Shown one piece after another: positions 52,522-60,478 of a stretch of 64,000 bases of DNA; the first letter of the stretch is position 1; each line of letters begins with the position of its first letter. This DNA comes from Roseateles_B sp041905785 (GTDB taxonomy: Bacteria > Pseudomonadota > Gammaproteobacteria > Burkholderiales > Burkholderiaceae_C). The translations under genes and the position numbers were made by a program. Below the pieces are notes generated by a model. The model was not told where the DNA came from. It searched no databases and was given only the letters and a program-made list of their open reading frames with translations. The DNA is taken from NCBI GenBank assembly GCA_041905785.1, contig JAYRKJ010000021.1:46886-110885 (forward strand). Reading direction: 5' to 3'.

Positions 52522-53466
52522 ATGCAAGTCTGGCTTATCGGCAGCGGAACCATGGCCGTTGCCTATGCGGCGGTACTCAAGGAGCTTGCTGTCGACCTCA
52601 CTGTCGTCGGCCGTGGAACTGCATCAGCCGACGCCTTCACGCAGGCGACCGGTCTGAAGGTCGTCCGAGGCGGTGTACAACAGGCCCTGGCGGCCGCACC
52701 GGTGATGCCGGATGCCGCCATAGTGGCGGTCGGCGTCGAAGTGCTTTTTGAGACCGCCCGTGCCCTGGTGGCGGCAGGCGTGAAGTCCATCCTGATTGAG
52801 AAGCCGGGAGCGCTCTACCAGGACCAACTGATCGCACTCCGTGACCTGGCCCTACGGCTGGGCTCCGACGTAAGGATCGGCTACAACCGCCGCCACTTCG
52901 CCTCGACCAGCCAAGCGCTTGCTATGGCACAGGCCGACGGCGGCTTCACCTCCTGCACATTCGAGTTCACCGAATGGGGTCACGAGATCGAGACGCTGGT
53001 CAAGGGCGAGGGCGTGAAGGAGCGCTGGCTGCTCTCCAACTCGTCGCATGTGATTGACCTGGTCTTCTTCCTGATCGGCCGCCCGCAGAAGCTGAACACG
53101 CAAGTGAGCGGCTCTTTGGCATGGCATCCGAGCGGCTCGCGCTTCGTCGGCAGTGGTGAGTCCACCCGGGGCATCCCCTTCTCATATCATGCCAACTGGG
53201 ATGCTCCCGGGCGATGGGGTGTCGAGCTGCTCAGCCGCAATTACCGCTACATCTTCCGCCCCATGGAGGCGCTGCACGTGATGCGCCGAGGCAGTGTCGC
53301 CAGCGAGGCGGTCCCCCTGGACAATGCTCTTGACCTGCAGTTCAAGCCGGGGCTGATGCGCCAGACGTGCGACTTCCTTGAAGGTCGCCGGGTGCAGATC
53401 TGCTCGCTCGATGAGCAGTTGCTCGTCTGGGAAGACTACTGCCGCATTGCCGGCTATGCGCCATGA
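52522..53466 (+). CDS. Gfo/Idh/MocA-family oxidoreductase (third of three)
   Basis: 314 residues. IGSGTMAVAYAAVL (Rossmann), IEKPGALYQDQL (the EKP motif is intact here), and GYNRRHFASTS followed by LLSNSSHVIDLVFFLIG with the histidine at the usual place. Of the three copies this looks the most likely to be an active dehydrogenase. Its stop overlaps the wzz start (ATGA). Confidence 0.8.
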   Translation: MQVWLIGSGTMAVAYAAVLKELAVDLTVVGRGTASADAFTQATGLKVVRGGVQQALAAAPVMPDAAIVAVGVEVLFETARALVAAGVKSILIEKPGALYQDQLIALRDLALRLGSDVRIGYNRRHFASTSQALAMAQADGGFTSCTFEFTEWGHEIETLVKGEGVKERWLLSNSSHVIDLVFFLIGRPQKLNTQVSGSLAWHPSGSRFVGSGESTRGIPFSYHANWDAPGRWGVELLSRNYRYIFRPMEALHVMRRGSVASEAVPLDNALDLQFKPGLMRQTCDFLEGRRVQICSLDEQLLVWEDYCRIAGYAP

Positions 53467-54617
53467 TGACAGCCCCGGACATGAGTGAATCCGCCGTCGA
53501 CAACGTCGATCGCGCAGAGCCTGCCACAGTGCGATCCCTGGTTGGTCTGGCGCTGCGAGCCGTCCCAATCAAGGTCCGGCGCCTGGCCGTCATTGCTAAC
53601 GTCCTGGCGCTTGCGGGGACCGTCACGGCATCGCTGCTCGCGACACCGATCTACCGCAGTGATGCCCTGCTGGTGCCAAAGTCGAGTCTGAGCGGCGGTC
53701 CGGATGCTGCCGGCAATGCTCAGGCCGCACTCGCGGGTCTCGGACTTTCGGGTGGCAATGCGAAGCTCGCTGCCTTCGAAGCCATCATCAAATCGACAGC
53801 CGTGCTCGACCTATTCATTCAGAAGTCGGGGATCAGAGACGAGATCAAGCGGGACTACATCGAGGACTACCGGGACATCGTGTCCGGGCAGTTCCTGATC
53901 GATGTGCGCAAGGACGGCACGATCACGATCTCGGCGGAGCACAAGGAGCCGGCGGTCGCCCAGCGCTATCTCGGTGCCTACATCTCGGCCTTCGAGGAAA
54001 CGACGCGAACCATTGCCGAACGGAACGCTCGTACGCAGGCCGATATGCTGGAGCGCATCGTGGCCCAGGCGCGTTCGAGCTATGAGACCGCTGTAGACCG
54101 AGTTCGCGAGGCCCCTGTCGATTCAGCTCTTGTGCGCTCGGACCCAGTGGCCCTTTCGCAGGCCCTGGCCTCTCTGGAGGCACGCATCCTGGAGGGCCGC
54201 ATCCAAGTGTCGAAGCTCGAGCAGCGGCTGGCAGCCACCAACCCCGATCTCATCGCCGCAAAGAACTCGCTCGCTCAGCTGTTGGCGGCCAAGGAGCGAC
54301 TAGTCTCCGCCGGAGCCGGCGCAGCCCCTGACAACAAGGAGGTCAACAAGTCATACGGGCTGGACGCCGCCCTGTCTCGTCAGCATGCCGTCATCGTGGG
54401 CGCGTACACGCAAGCCCGAGAGAAGATGCTGTTCGACATCATCATGGCCAGCTCGCCCTATGCAGTTGCCCAGCAGCCGACGCTGCCTGAGAAGCGCATC
54501 CGCCCGCAGCGCCGCAAGATGATCGCGTTCGCGCTGATGGTCCAGGCATTGCTGACCGTCGCCGTCTTCGGGGGGGCTGCCACCTTGAGCCGAATCCGTA
54601 TTCCGTCTCATGCTTGA
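53463..54617 (+). CDS. wzz: Wzz/KpsE-like polysaccharide chain-length regulator
   Basis: 384 residues. Two membrane helices, near residues 40-62 (VIANVLALAGTVTASLLATPIY) and 353-375, flank a long periplasmic coiled-coil region with repeated Leu/Ala-rich helices (SQALASLEARILEGRIQVSKLEQRLAATNPDLIAAK in part). This is the Wzz/PCP-1 layout. The C-terminal tyrosine-kinase domain of Wzc-like PCP-2a proteins is absent. The usual proline-rich segment appears near the second helix (PTLPEKRIRPQRR). It sets chain length with the Wzy polymerase that follows. Confidence 0.83.
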   Translation: MMTAPDMSESAVDNVDRAEPATVRSLVGLALRAVPIKVRRLAVIANVLALAGTVTASLLATPIYRSDALLVPKSSLSGGPDAAGNAQAALAGLGLSGGNAKLAAFEAIIKSTAVLDLFIQKSGIRDEIKRDYIEDYRDIVSGQFLIDVRKDGTITISAEHKEPAVAQRYLGAYISAFEETTRTIAERNARTQADMLERIVAQARSSYETAVDRVREAPVDSALVRSDPVALSQALASLEARILEGRIQVSKLEQRLAATNPDLIAAKNSLAQLLAAKERLVSAGAGAAPDNKEVNKSYGLDAALSRQHAVIVGAYTQAREKMLFDIIMASSPYAVAQQPTLPEKRIRPQRRKMIAFALMVQALLTVAVFGGAATLSRIRIPSHA

Positions 54618-55938
54618 GCACGCGTGGGTAGTCATCGGTATCGTCGCCTATCTGCTGATGTTCCTCGGCGGATGGGTGCAGCGCTTGCGGTGGTACCTTC
54701 TGCCTATGCTGCCGTGGCTGTCTCGCAGCTGGTTTCTCATTGAACCGGTCAAGTCTTTCCGCTTCTTTAGCGTGTTGATCGAGGGCATGCGCGGCGTCCG
54801 GCCGGTCAGGGACTACTTCGACCGAGACTCCGCACTGCTGCTTGCCTTCGCAGCCTCAACGGCACTGCCCGTTGTGACCGCCGGCACCTGGCAGGATTTC
54901 TTCAACGCGCTGATGTTCACCGCTGGCCTGACACTCGCCATCGGTTACCGCAGGCAGATGGTCGACGACCTCCGGGCGGGCATCCCTATCGCCGACCAGA
55001 TGTTGACGGTCTTCACGGCCCTGGCCTGGTTCTACAAAGTCGCCTACGGCTATCAGCTGGGTATCGGCCCATTGCTTGTTCGCGGCGGTGGCGTTTATGC
55101 GAGCAACCAGTTCATCGGCGTCGCGCTGTGCCTACTGCCCTTTGCTCGCAGTCGAGTCGTAGCCTGGCTGGCGATCGGCACGATACTGCTCCAGTTCTCC
55201 CGAGGGGGCTACCTAGCCCTGATCCTCATCTTCGCGCTGAGTAGCACCACCCGCAGGCGAGGCGCGCCGCCAACGGCGCTGGAATCACTGGTCCGCTGGG
55301 GCAGCCTCGCCAAGCTAGTCAGCATAGTCACCGTCGGCCTCGGGATCCTGGTGCTGGCATCACCGGACACCGGAAAGTTTCTGATGATCCGCCTGATCGG
55401 CGGCGGAGCCTTCGGCTTGAACCTGGAGATCGCCGAGTCCCTGGCACGCCTTCCGCTTTCCGATCTGCTGAGCCTGGCCAACCAATCGGCACAGGGGGAT
55501 GATCGCCGGTTGATCTGGTCCGCCGCACTGCAGATTGCCAACGACAACAGCTGGGCTGGCGTGGGTGCAGGCAATTTTGCCGCTGCGGCACAGGCCCTGA
55601 ATGGCGAACTGCTCTATTCGAATGCCCACAACCTTTACCTGACACTGCTTGCTGAGCTGGGGGCCGCGCCCTGTATCGTGTTCATCACCCTTTTGCTGCG
55701 ATATGCCGCCTTGGCGTGGTGCCACCAGCGCACAGGCTTCTTGACAATTATCACCTTTGCCATCTACGGCCTGTTTTCCGGCCAGATCTACGAGACAGCT
55801 TCCGAAGTGTCGATAGCCCAGTTTGTCGTGCTGCTGCATGTGTTCGCACAAATTGACAGTGCACGCGCCTCAGCCAGGCCGCACCACGGTCCTTCCGTCA
55901 ATTCCAGGACCGGCCTTGCGTCGACAATGACGACCTGA
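54610..55938 (+). CDS. wzy: O-antigen polymerase-like protein (Wzy)
   Basis: 442 residues, about 12 membrane helices. The Wzy_C/O-antigen-ligase type region is visible around QFSRGGYLALILIF, RRLIWSAALQIANDNSWAGVGAGNFA and NAHNLYLTLLAELGA, the last two holding the conserved His/Asn pattern of the large periplasmic loop. It could be a polymerase or a ligase; position next to wzz and wzx favours polymerase. It overlaps the wzz stop by 8 bases. Confidence 0.78.
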   Translation: MLEHAWVVIGIVAYLLMFLGGWVQRLRWYLLPMLPWLSRSWFLIEPVKSFRFFSVLIEGMRGVRPVRDYFDRDSALLLAFAASTALPVVTAGTWQDFFNALMFTAGLTLAIGYRRQMVDDLRAGIPIADQMLTVFTALAWFYKVAYGYQLGIGPLLVRGGGVYASNQFIGVALCLLPFARSRVVAWLAIGTILLQFSRGGYLALILIFALSSTTRRRGAPPTALESLVRWGSLAKLVSIVTVGLGILVLASPDTGKFLMIRLIGGGAFGLNLEIAESLARLPLSDLLSLANQSAQGDDRRLIWSAALQIANDNSWAGVGAGNFAAAAQALNGELLYSNAHNLYLTLLAELGAAPCIVFITLLLRYAALAWCHQRTGFLTIITFAIYGLFSGQIYETASEVSIAQFVVLLHVFAQIDSARASARPHHGPSVNSRTGLASTMTT

Positions 55939-56708
55939 TGATTTCCATGCAGCCCGAGTTTGCTTCCCCACCCAATATGACAGCGTCCCCCGAGCTCGTG
56001 TTCGGCGTGCCCTTTAGCGTCGCCTCCAGCGCCGATGCCGAACAACATGTCCGCGCATGGCTTAAGTCGGGCCATTACTTCACACTGGCGTTTGCCAACC
56101 CGGAGTTCCTTCTAGTCGCAGAGCGGGATAAGGGTCTGACCGACTACCTCTTCAGATGCGCCGCCGTGTATCCGGATGGCGTGGGCATTCTCTGGGCCTC
56201 GAGCATTCAAGGCGGCAGCATCCGCGAGCGCATCACCGGCACCGACTTTCAATGGCGGTTGTTCCGCGTGGCCGATGACATGAAACTAAAACTCATGATC
56301 TATGGCGGCCGTCCGGGGGTGGCGGACCGGGCTCTAGCGGTAATTCGCGAGCAGCACTCTTCTCTGGTGATGGCTTGCTGCGATGGTTTCCTGCCCGAAG
56401 ACGAGGCGCTTCGCCGGATCCACGCATTCCGGCCAGACATCCTCATGGTCTGTCTGGGCAATCCACGGCAGGAGCGTTGGATCGAGGCACATGGCAGGGG
56501 AACCGGCGCCCGGCTCGTCTTTGGCAATGGCGGAGCCGTCGACTTCCTGGCGGGCAGGGTGTCGCGCGCGCCCGCCTGGATGATTCAGCACGGCCTCGAG
56601 TGGCTGTGGCGTCTGTTCCAGGACCTGTCCTGGGCCAGGTTGAGCCGCCAGTTCGGGCTGCGGCGCTACGTATGGAAGCTCGTTAAGCTGCGGTTCGCTA
56701 GCCGATGA
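55938..56708 (+). CDS. WecG/TagA/CpsF-family glycosyltransferase
   Basis: 256 residues, GT26-type fold. Hallmarks: TLAFANPEFLLVAERD, VYPDGVGILWAS, and MVCLGNPRQERWIEAHG followed by GNGGAVDFLAGRVSRAPAWMIQHGLEWLWRLFQ. These enzymes add a second sugar (for example ManNAcA) to an undecaprenyl-linked GlcNAc. Its start overlaps the wzy stop (TGATG). It likely acts right after the WecA-like transferase at 38336. Confidence 0.9.
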   Translation: MISMQPEFASPPNMTASPELVFGVPFSVASSADAEQHVRAWLKSGHYFTLAFANPEFLLVAERDKGLTDYLFRCAAVYPDGVGILWASSIQGGSIRERITGTDFQWRLFRVADDMKLKLMIYGGRPGVADRALAVIREQHSSLVMACCDGFLPEDEALRRIHAFRPDILMVCLGNPRQERWIEAHGRGTGARLVFGNGGAVDFLAGRVSRAPAWMIQHGLEWLWRLFQDLSWARLSRQFGLRRYVWKLVKLRFASR

Positions 56709-57859
56709 TGTCCTTGCTCGTGTTCTTCGTGGATGCCCCCCAGCATCTGCGCATCGTCGAGGCGGCGCTCCGGTTCGTGGCCAAGGATCAGCGCGTGGTC
56801 ATGCTCAGCACCGTCGGCGCTGGTGACCTGGCCACATTGGAGCCGCGGCTCGAATGCATCGACATCGCGGTCCCGCCGCACGGCTCACGCGCCAGAATGC
56901 TGCACATCCTCACGACAGGCTTGCGTGTCAGTGCCACTGCCCTGTCCTACCTGCGCCGACTCGAGCCGCTGCATCGCTCGCGGCATTTCGTCGTGCTGGG
57001 TGACACGGGCGTGCCACACCGCCGATTGCTCTCGCAGGCCAATCGCAGTGGATGGAATACCGTGCTTGTTCAGGATGGACTCGTCGAGGTGGGCTACCGC
57101 GAGTCCGGCAAAGGATTCCGATGGCGCCGCACTTTCACGGACACCGTGCTGCGGCCGCTCGGCCTGCAGTGGTTAGGAACGACACCCTATGGAGCCGGTG
57201 GCGCTCGCAGAATCTTGGTGGACGGAGAGGCCGCCGCGAGCTTTTTTCGGCGTCGGTGCTCCAGCGCCGAAATCATTATCGGCGGTCTGCTTCGCCCGAC
57301 GACGCGTGCTGACGGCCACGTGAACTCCAGCGTTCTCTTCTGGGCTGTCGATTTCCTTGGCGGACTGAACAACCCGCTCCTGCATGAGCGGCAGCTGACC
57401 CTGATCGTCGAGCTGGACCGGAAGTTGACTTGCTCGGGTGGCGGAATCAGCCTCGTCGTTCGACTCCATCCTCGCGACCTTCCGTTCGTGGACTGTTTCC
57501 GGACAGCCTTAAGGGAATGCCGGATCACGACCCTGCAACTGCCCTCAGAGCACGCCGACCCCTTCGAGCACGGACTTCCTCTTGTCACGTGCAGCCTGCA
57601 GTCCGCCGGGGTCTTTGACGCCTTGGCGCTAGGCATCCCCAGCCTCTTTCTTGACGACGGACAGGGCTTCCTCGGGCCAGGCTGGGTGCCAGATCCGCTT
57701 CGCCTGGACATGCGCGCGTTGACAGACTGGCTTCAGGACGTGACAGCCGGCCCGTCGCGCCGAGAAGCCACCTGGCTGACGCAGTCGCGTTCGCTCGCCC
57801 CCAGCCTCCTGGTGCCACCCGATCCACACCGGGTGCGCGCTGCCTGGACCACGCCGTGA
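56705..57859 (+). CDS. Putative GT-B glycosyltransferase, candidate nonulosonic acid transferase
   Basis: 384 residues, not confidently matched to a family. Three short motifs resemble those shared by bacterial sialyltransferases: a D-G segment VLVQDGLVEVGY near residue 120, an HP motif in VRLHPRDLPF near residue 257, and a Ser-rich CSLQSAGVFDALALG near residue 300. In that family they provide the catalytic base, CMP contact and phosphate contact. The assignment is inference from these motifs plus the neighbouring Leg genes. Its start overlaps the WecG stop (ATGATG). Confidence 0.5.
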   Translation: MMSLLVFFVDAPQHLRIVEAALRFVAKDQRVVMLSTVGAGDLATLEPRLECIDIAVPPHGSRARMLHILTTGLRVSATALSYLRRLEPLHRSRHFVVLGDTGVPHRRLLSQANRSGWNTVLVQDGLVEVGYRESGKGFRWRRTFTDTVLRPLGLQWLGTTPYGAGGARRILVDGEAAASFFRRRCSSAEIIIGGLLRPTTRADGHVNSSVLFWAVDFLGGLNNPLLHERQLTLIVELDRKLTCSGGGISLVVRLHPRDLPFVDCFRTALRECRITTLQLPSEHADPFEHGLPLVTCSLQSAGVFDALALGIPSLFLDDGQGFLGPGWVPDPLRLDMRALTDWLQDVTAGPSRREATWLTQSRSLAPSLLVPPDPHRVRAAWTTP

Positions 57860-57866
57860 GCGCCGG

Positions 57867-59231
57867 ATGCGTGCCTTCGGCCTGATCTTCCTCGCGACCT
57901 TGCTCGCACGCCTGAGTTCGCTCATCAGCTTCCCCATCACCGCCCGGACGCTGAGCGTGGCCGAACTCGGCCAACTGACGATGTGGCACACGCTGCGGGG
58001 TCTCATCCTGCTCGCTTGCTGCCTGGGCCTGCCGGACGTCATCGCCCGACGCACGGCCAGCGAGGACCACCGTGGCCCCTTGCTGACCGCCCTACGGTTG
58101 TCAGGCATCGTCCTGGTCGTAGTGGCCTGTGTCGGTGAACTGCTTGTCCGGCAGGGGTTCTGGGGGCAGGCCATTGCCCACCCGGGCTTGCTGTGGGTCG
58201 CGGCGGCACTTGATCTGCTACCGGCACTCTTTGTCGCAGCCCTGCCAGCGTCAGGTCGCATTCGAGCGTATGCCACGGTTGTCGTGCTGCCTGCCGTGCT
58301 GGTTGCTACGCTGTCCGCCGTGCTGGTAAGCCCACCGTTCTCGATGGGTCTTGTGGGGCCACTCTACGCCCACGTGACGGCCAGCATCATGACAAGTGGG
58401 CTGTGCGCGATGCACGTCCTTCGCCTTCCTCCTACGCCACCGGCTGGCACACCGACGGTGCCTGACTTGCTACGAGAGTCCCTGCCCATCATGGGCATCG
58501 CCCTGGTCGGCATGGCCCTCACCACCATCGACAGGTACTCGATCAATTGGTCCGTCGGCCCGGAAGGCGTCGGCTTCTACGCCGTTGCATTCCAGGTGGC
58601 CGCCCTGCTGTCCTTTGGGGGCGGTGCCGTTCGATCCTCGATTTCTCAGCGCATCATCCGCGACGCCCAGAGCGATGCGGCCGCCCTTTCGCGGATGGCC
58701 AACCAGTACCTCTGCTGCGGCGCCTGGTTCGTGACGCTGCTGTGCGCCGCCGCACCTGAGATCATTGCCTTGCTTGCCGGCCCCCGTTTCGCCCGCTATG
58801 CAGAGGTCGTCATCCCGCTGGGTGGCGCCGTATTGCTTCTGGAACTGTTTTCGCTGGGACAAGCCATCGCCGTGGCACAAGGCAGGGCCAGTTCGGCGTT
58901 CAGGTCAATCGCCCTGGGTTCGGTCGTCGCCCTGGCAGGGGTTCCTGCATTGACTCAGGCCTTGGGCATCATGGGAACGGCACTTGGACTTGCCGTCGCC
59001 TACGCGGTGGCCTGCCTGACCATTCTTCGGGGACGCCAACTGGCCATCAGACCGAACTGGGAGCTCGGCCTTATCCTCATTTTGGGATCGAGCTTGGGCT
59101 GGCTCTACACAGGTCATGATTGGGCCCAGCATGCTCAAACGAGCGCCGGCCGGTTGACGCTGGCAGCCCTGGCCGTGGTGCTGGGGGTTCGCCACCTGCA
59201 TGCCCTGAGCAAAGATAAAGTGCCCCAATGA
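57867..59231 (+). CDS. wzx: Flippase (Wzx-like, MATE/MVF superfamily)
   Basis: 454 residues, about 12-14 membrane helices with the typical RL...SFPITARTLSVAELGQL N-terminal helix and a mid-region TTIDRYSINWSVGPEGVGFYAVAFQVA repeat. This is the O-unit flippase layout; it moves undecaprenyl-linked repeat units to the periplasm for Wzy. It starts 7 bases after the previous stop, and its stop overlaps the next gene's start. Confidence 0.82.
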   Translation: MRAFGLIFLATLLARLSSLISFPITARTLSVAELGQLTMWHTLRGLILLACCLGLPDVIARRTASEDHRGPLLTALRLSGIVLVVVACVGELLVRQGFWGQAIAHPGLLWVAAALDLLPALFVAALPASGRIRAYATVVVLPAVLVATLSAVLVSPPFSMGLVGPLYAHVTASIMTSGLCAMHVLRLPPTPPAGTPTVPDLLRESLPIMGIALVGMALTTIDRYSINWSVGPEGVGFYAVAFQVAALLSFGGGAVRSSISQRIIRDAQSDAAALSRMANQYLCCGAWFVTLLCAAAPEIIALLAGPRFARYAEVVIPLGGAVLLLELFSLGQAIAVAQGRASSAFRSIALGSVVALAGVPALTQALGIMGTALGLAVAYAVACLTILRGRQLAIRPNWELGLILILGSSLGWLYTGHDWAQHAQTSAGRLTLAALAVVLGVRHLHALSKDKVPQ

Positions 59232-60478
59232 TGTCCAAGCCGATGTCGAAATCGAGCCGCACGCTGCTGATCGCGCCGTACCACCTCTATACCCACTCCA
59301 AGGAGTTCAGGTGCCTGACGGCCAGGATGGCCGAGCTTGGTTGGCAAACCGACTTCCTCCTACCGTTCACGGTGCCGGCCACGATCGACGCAATGGCCGC
59401 AGAAGCGCGGCAGATCCGTACCGATGCTGCGATCCACGACCTGGCGTGTCGCTTCCTCATGCACGGCGGCCAAGGTGCGCTCGCCCGGATGGCCCGGGCT
59501 GCGAGCCTGATCATCTACTTCATCCGCACATGCATCCTGCTGTTGACCCTGCGGCCGGACGGCCTGGTCCTGACGTCAGATCTTGGGGGCATCAGCATCC
59601 GCTTCATCCAGATGCTGGCTGTGCAAATGCGGATTCCCATCTTCGTGCTCCAGACCACCCTCTTCCTTCGGCAGGCCGAACGCGAGGACCTGAAGTTCCA
59701 GTTCAGACCTGCCTGGCTTCACAGGCTACTGAATCGCGGGGCCCTCAAGCGACTGTTCCTATTCTTTGGCGAAGTGCCCGGAACATTCCTGCGGTCATCG
59801 TGGCTGGCAGTTCAGAACGAGGAGATTGCGTCCATCTGTTCGGAGTTTGGGAAGCCGCCCGCGCAAATCGAGATCGTCGGAAGTTACCAGGCGGCATTGA
59901 TCGCGGAGCAACAAATCCAGCACGGCACTGCCGCGCCGGCGACACGCCCGCAAGTGCTGCTGCTGAGCGAGTGCGTGGCCGAACGATTCGGCATGCCTCT
60001 GGCGCTTGAGCATCTTGAATGGATGGTGCGGGGACTGGGTGCATTGCCCCGGGAGGTTGATGTGGTGATGCGCTTCCATCCCCGCGAAGCCCCCGAGTAC
60101 CGGAAGGCCGCTCTCGCACGGTTGTCGGACCACGTACGCGTAGACATGTCGGCGGATCCGGCAGCCAGCGCCGCATGTGCTGACGTGGTGGTGGGGGCAT
60201 TCTCGATGCTGCTGTTTGATGCCCAGTCGGCAGGCATTCCCGCCATCTTTCTCGACGTCGGCTGCGATCCCATTGGCTTCTATTCGTCCCGCCGACGCCC
60301 CCTGGTCAACTCCGGTGTCGCGCTGCGGCAGGCGCTTGAGGACGCCTTGGCTGCCCGACGTCAGCCCGCCGCGCAGGCCCCGTCCTCAGTAGCCTGGGCG
60401 GACACCCTGCTGAGATGGATCGAGGACCGGATCGCTGGACATGGGCAGAAATCGCTGTCGACTCGGTCTCAGCCATGA
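59228..60478 (+). CDS. Putative GT-B glycosyltransferase (HP-motif type)
   Basis: 416 residues. An N-terminal Rossmann-like half contains one hydrophobic stretch (RAASLIIYFIRTCILLL). The second half has VVMRFHPREAPEYRK, an HP motif like that of the protein at 56705, and SMLLFDAQSAGIPAIFLDVGCDPIGF, a typical nucleotide-binding end. The family is not clear; a capsule-type transferase is the best guess. Its start overlaps the flippase stop and its stop overlaps the acyltransferase start. Confidence 0.55.
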   Translation: MMSKPMSKSSRTLLIAPYHLYTHSKEFRCLTARMAELGWQTDFLLPFTVPATIDAMAAEARQIRTDAAIHDLACRFLMHGGQGALARMARAASLIIYFIRTCILLLTLRPDGLVLTSDLGGISIRFIQMLAVQMRIPIFVLQTTLFLRQAEREDLKFQFRPAWLHRLLNRGALKRLFLFFGEVPGTFLRSSWLAVQNEEIASICSEFGKPPAQIEIVGSYQAALIAEQQIQHGTAAPATRPQVLLLSECVAERFGMPLALEHLEWMVRGLGALPREVDVVMRFHPREAPEYRKAALARLSDHVRVDMSADPAASAACADVVVGAFSMLLFDAQSAGIPAIFLDVGCDPIGFYSSRRRPLVNSGVALRQALEDALAARRQPAAQAPSSVAWADTLLRWIEDRIAGHGQKSLSTRSQP

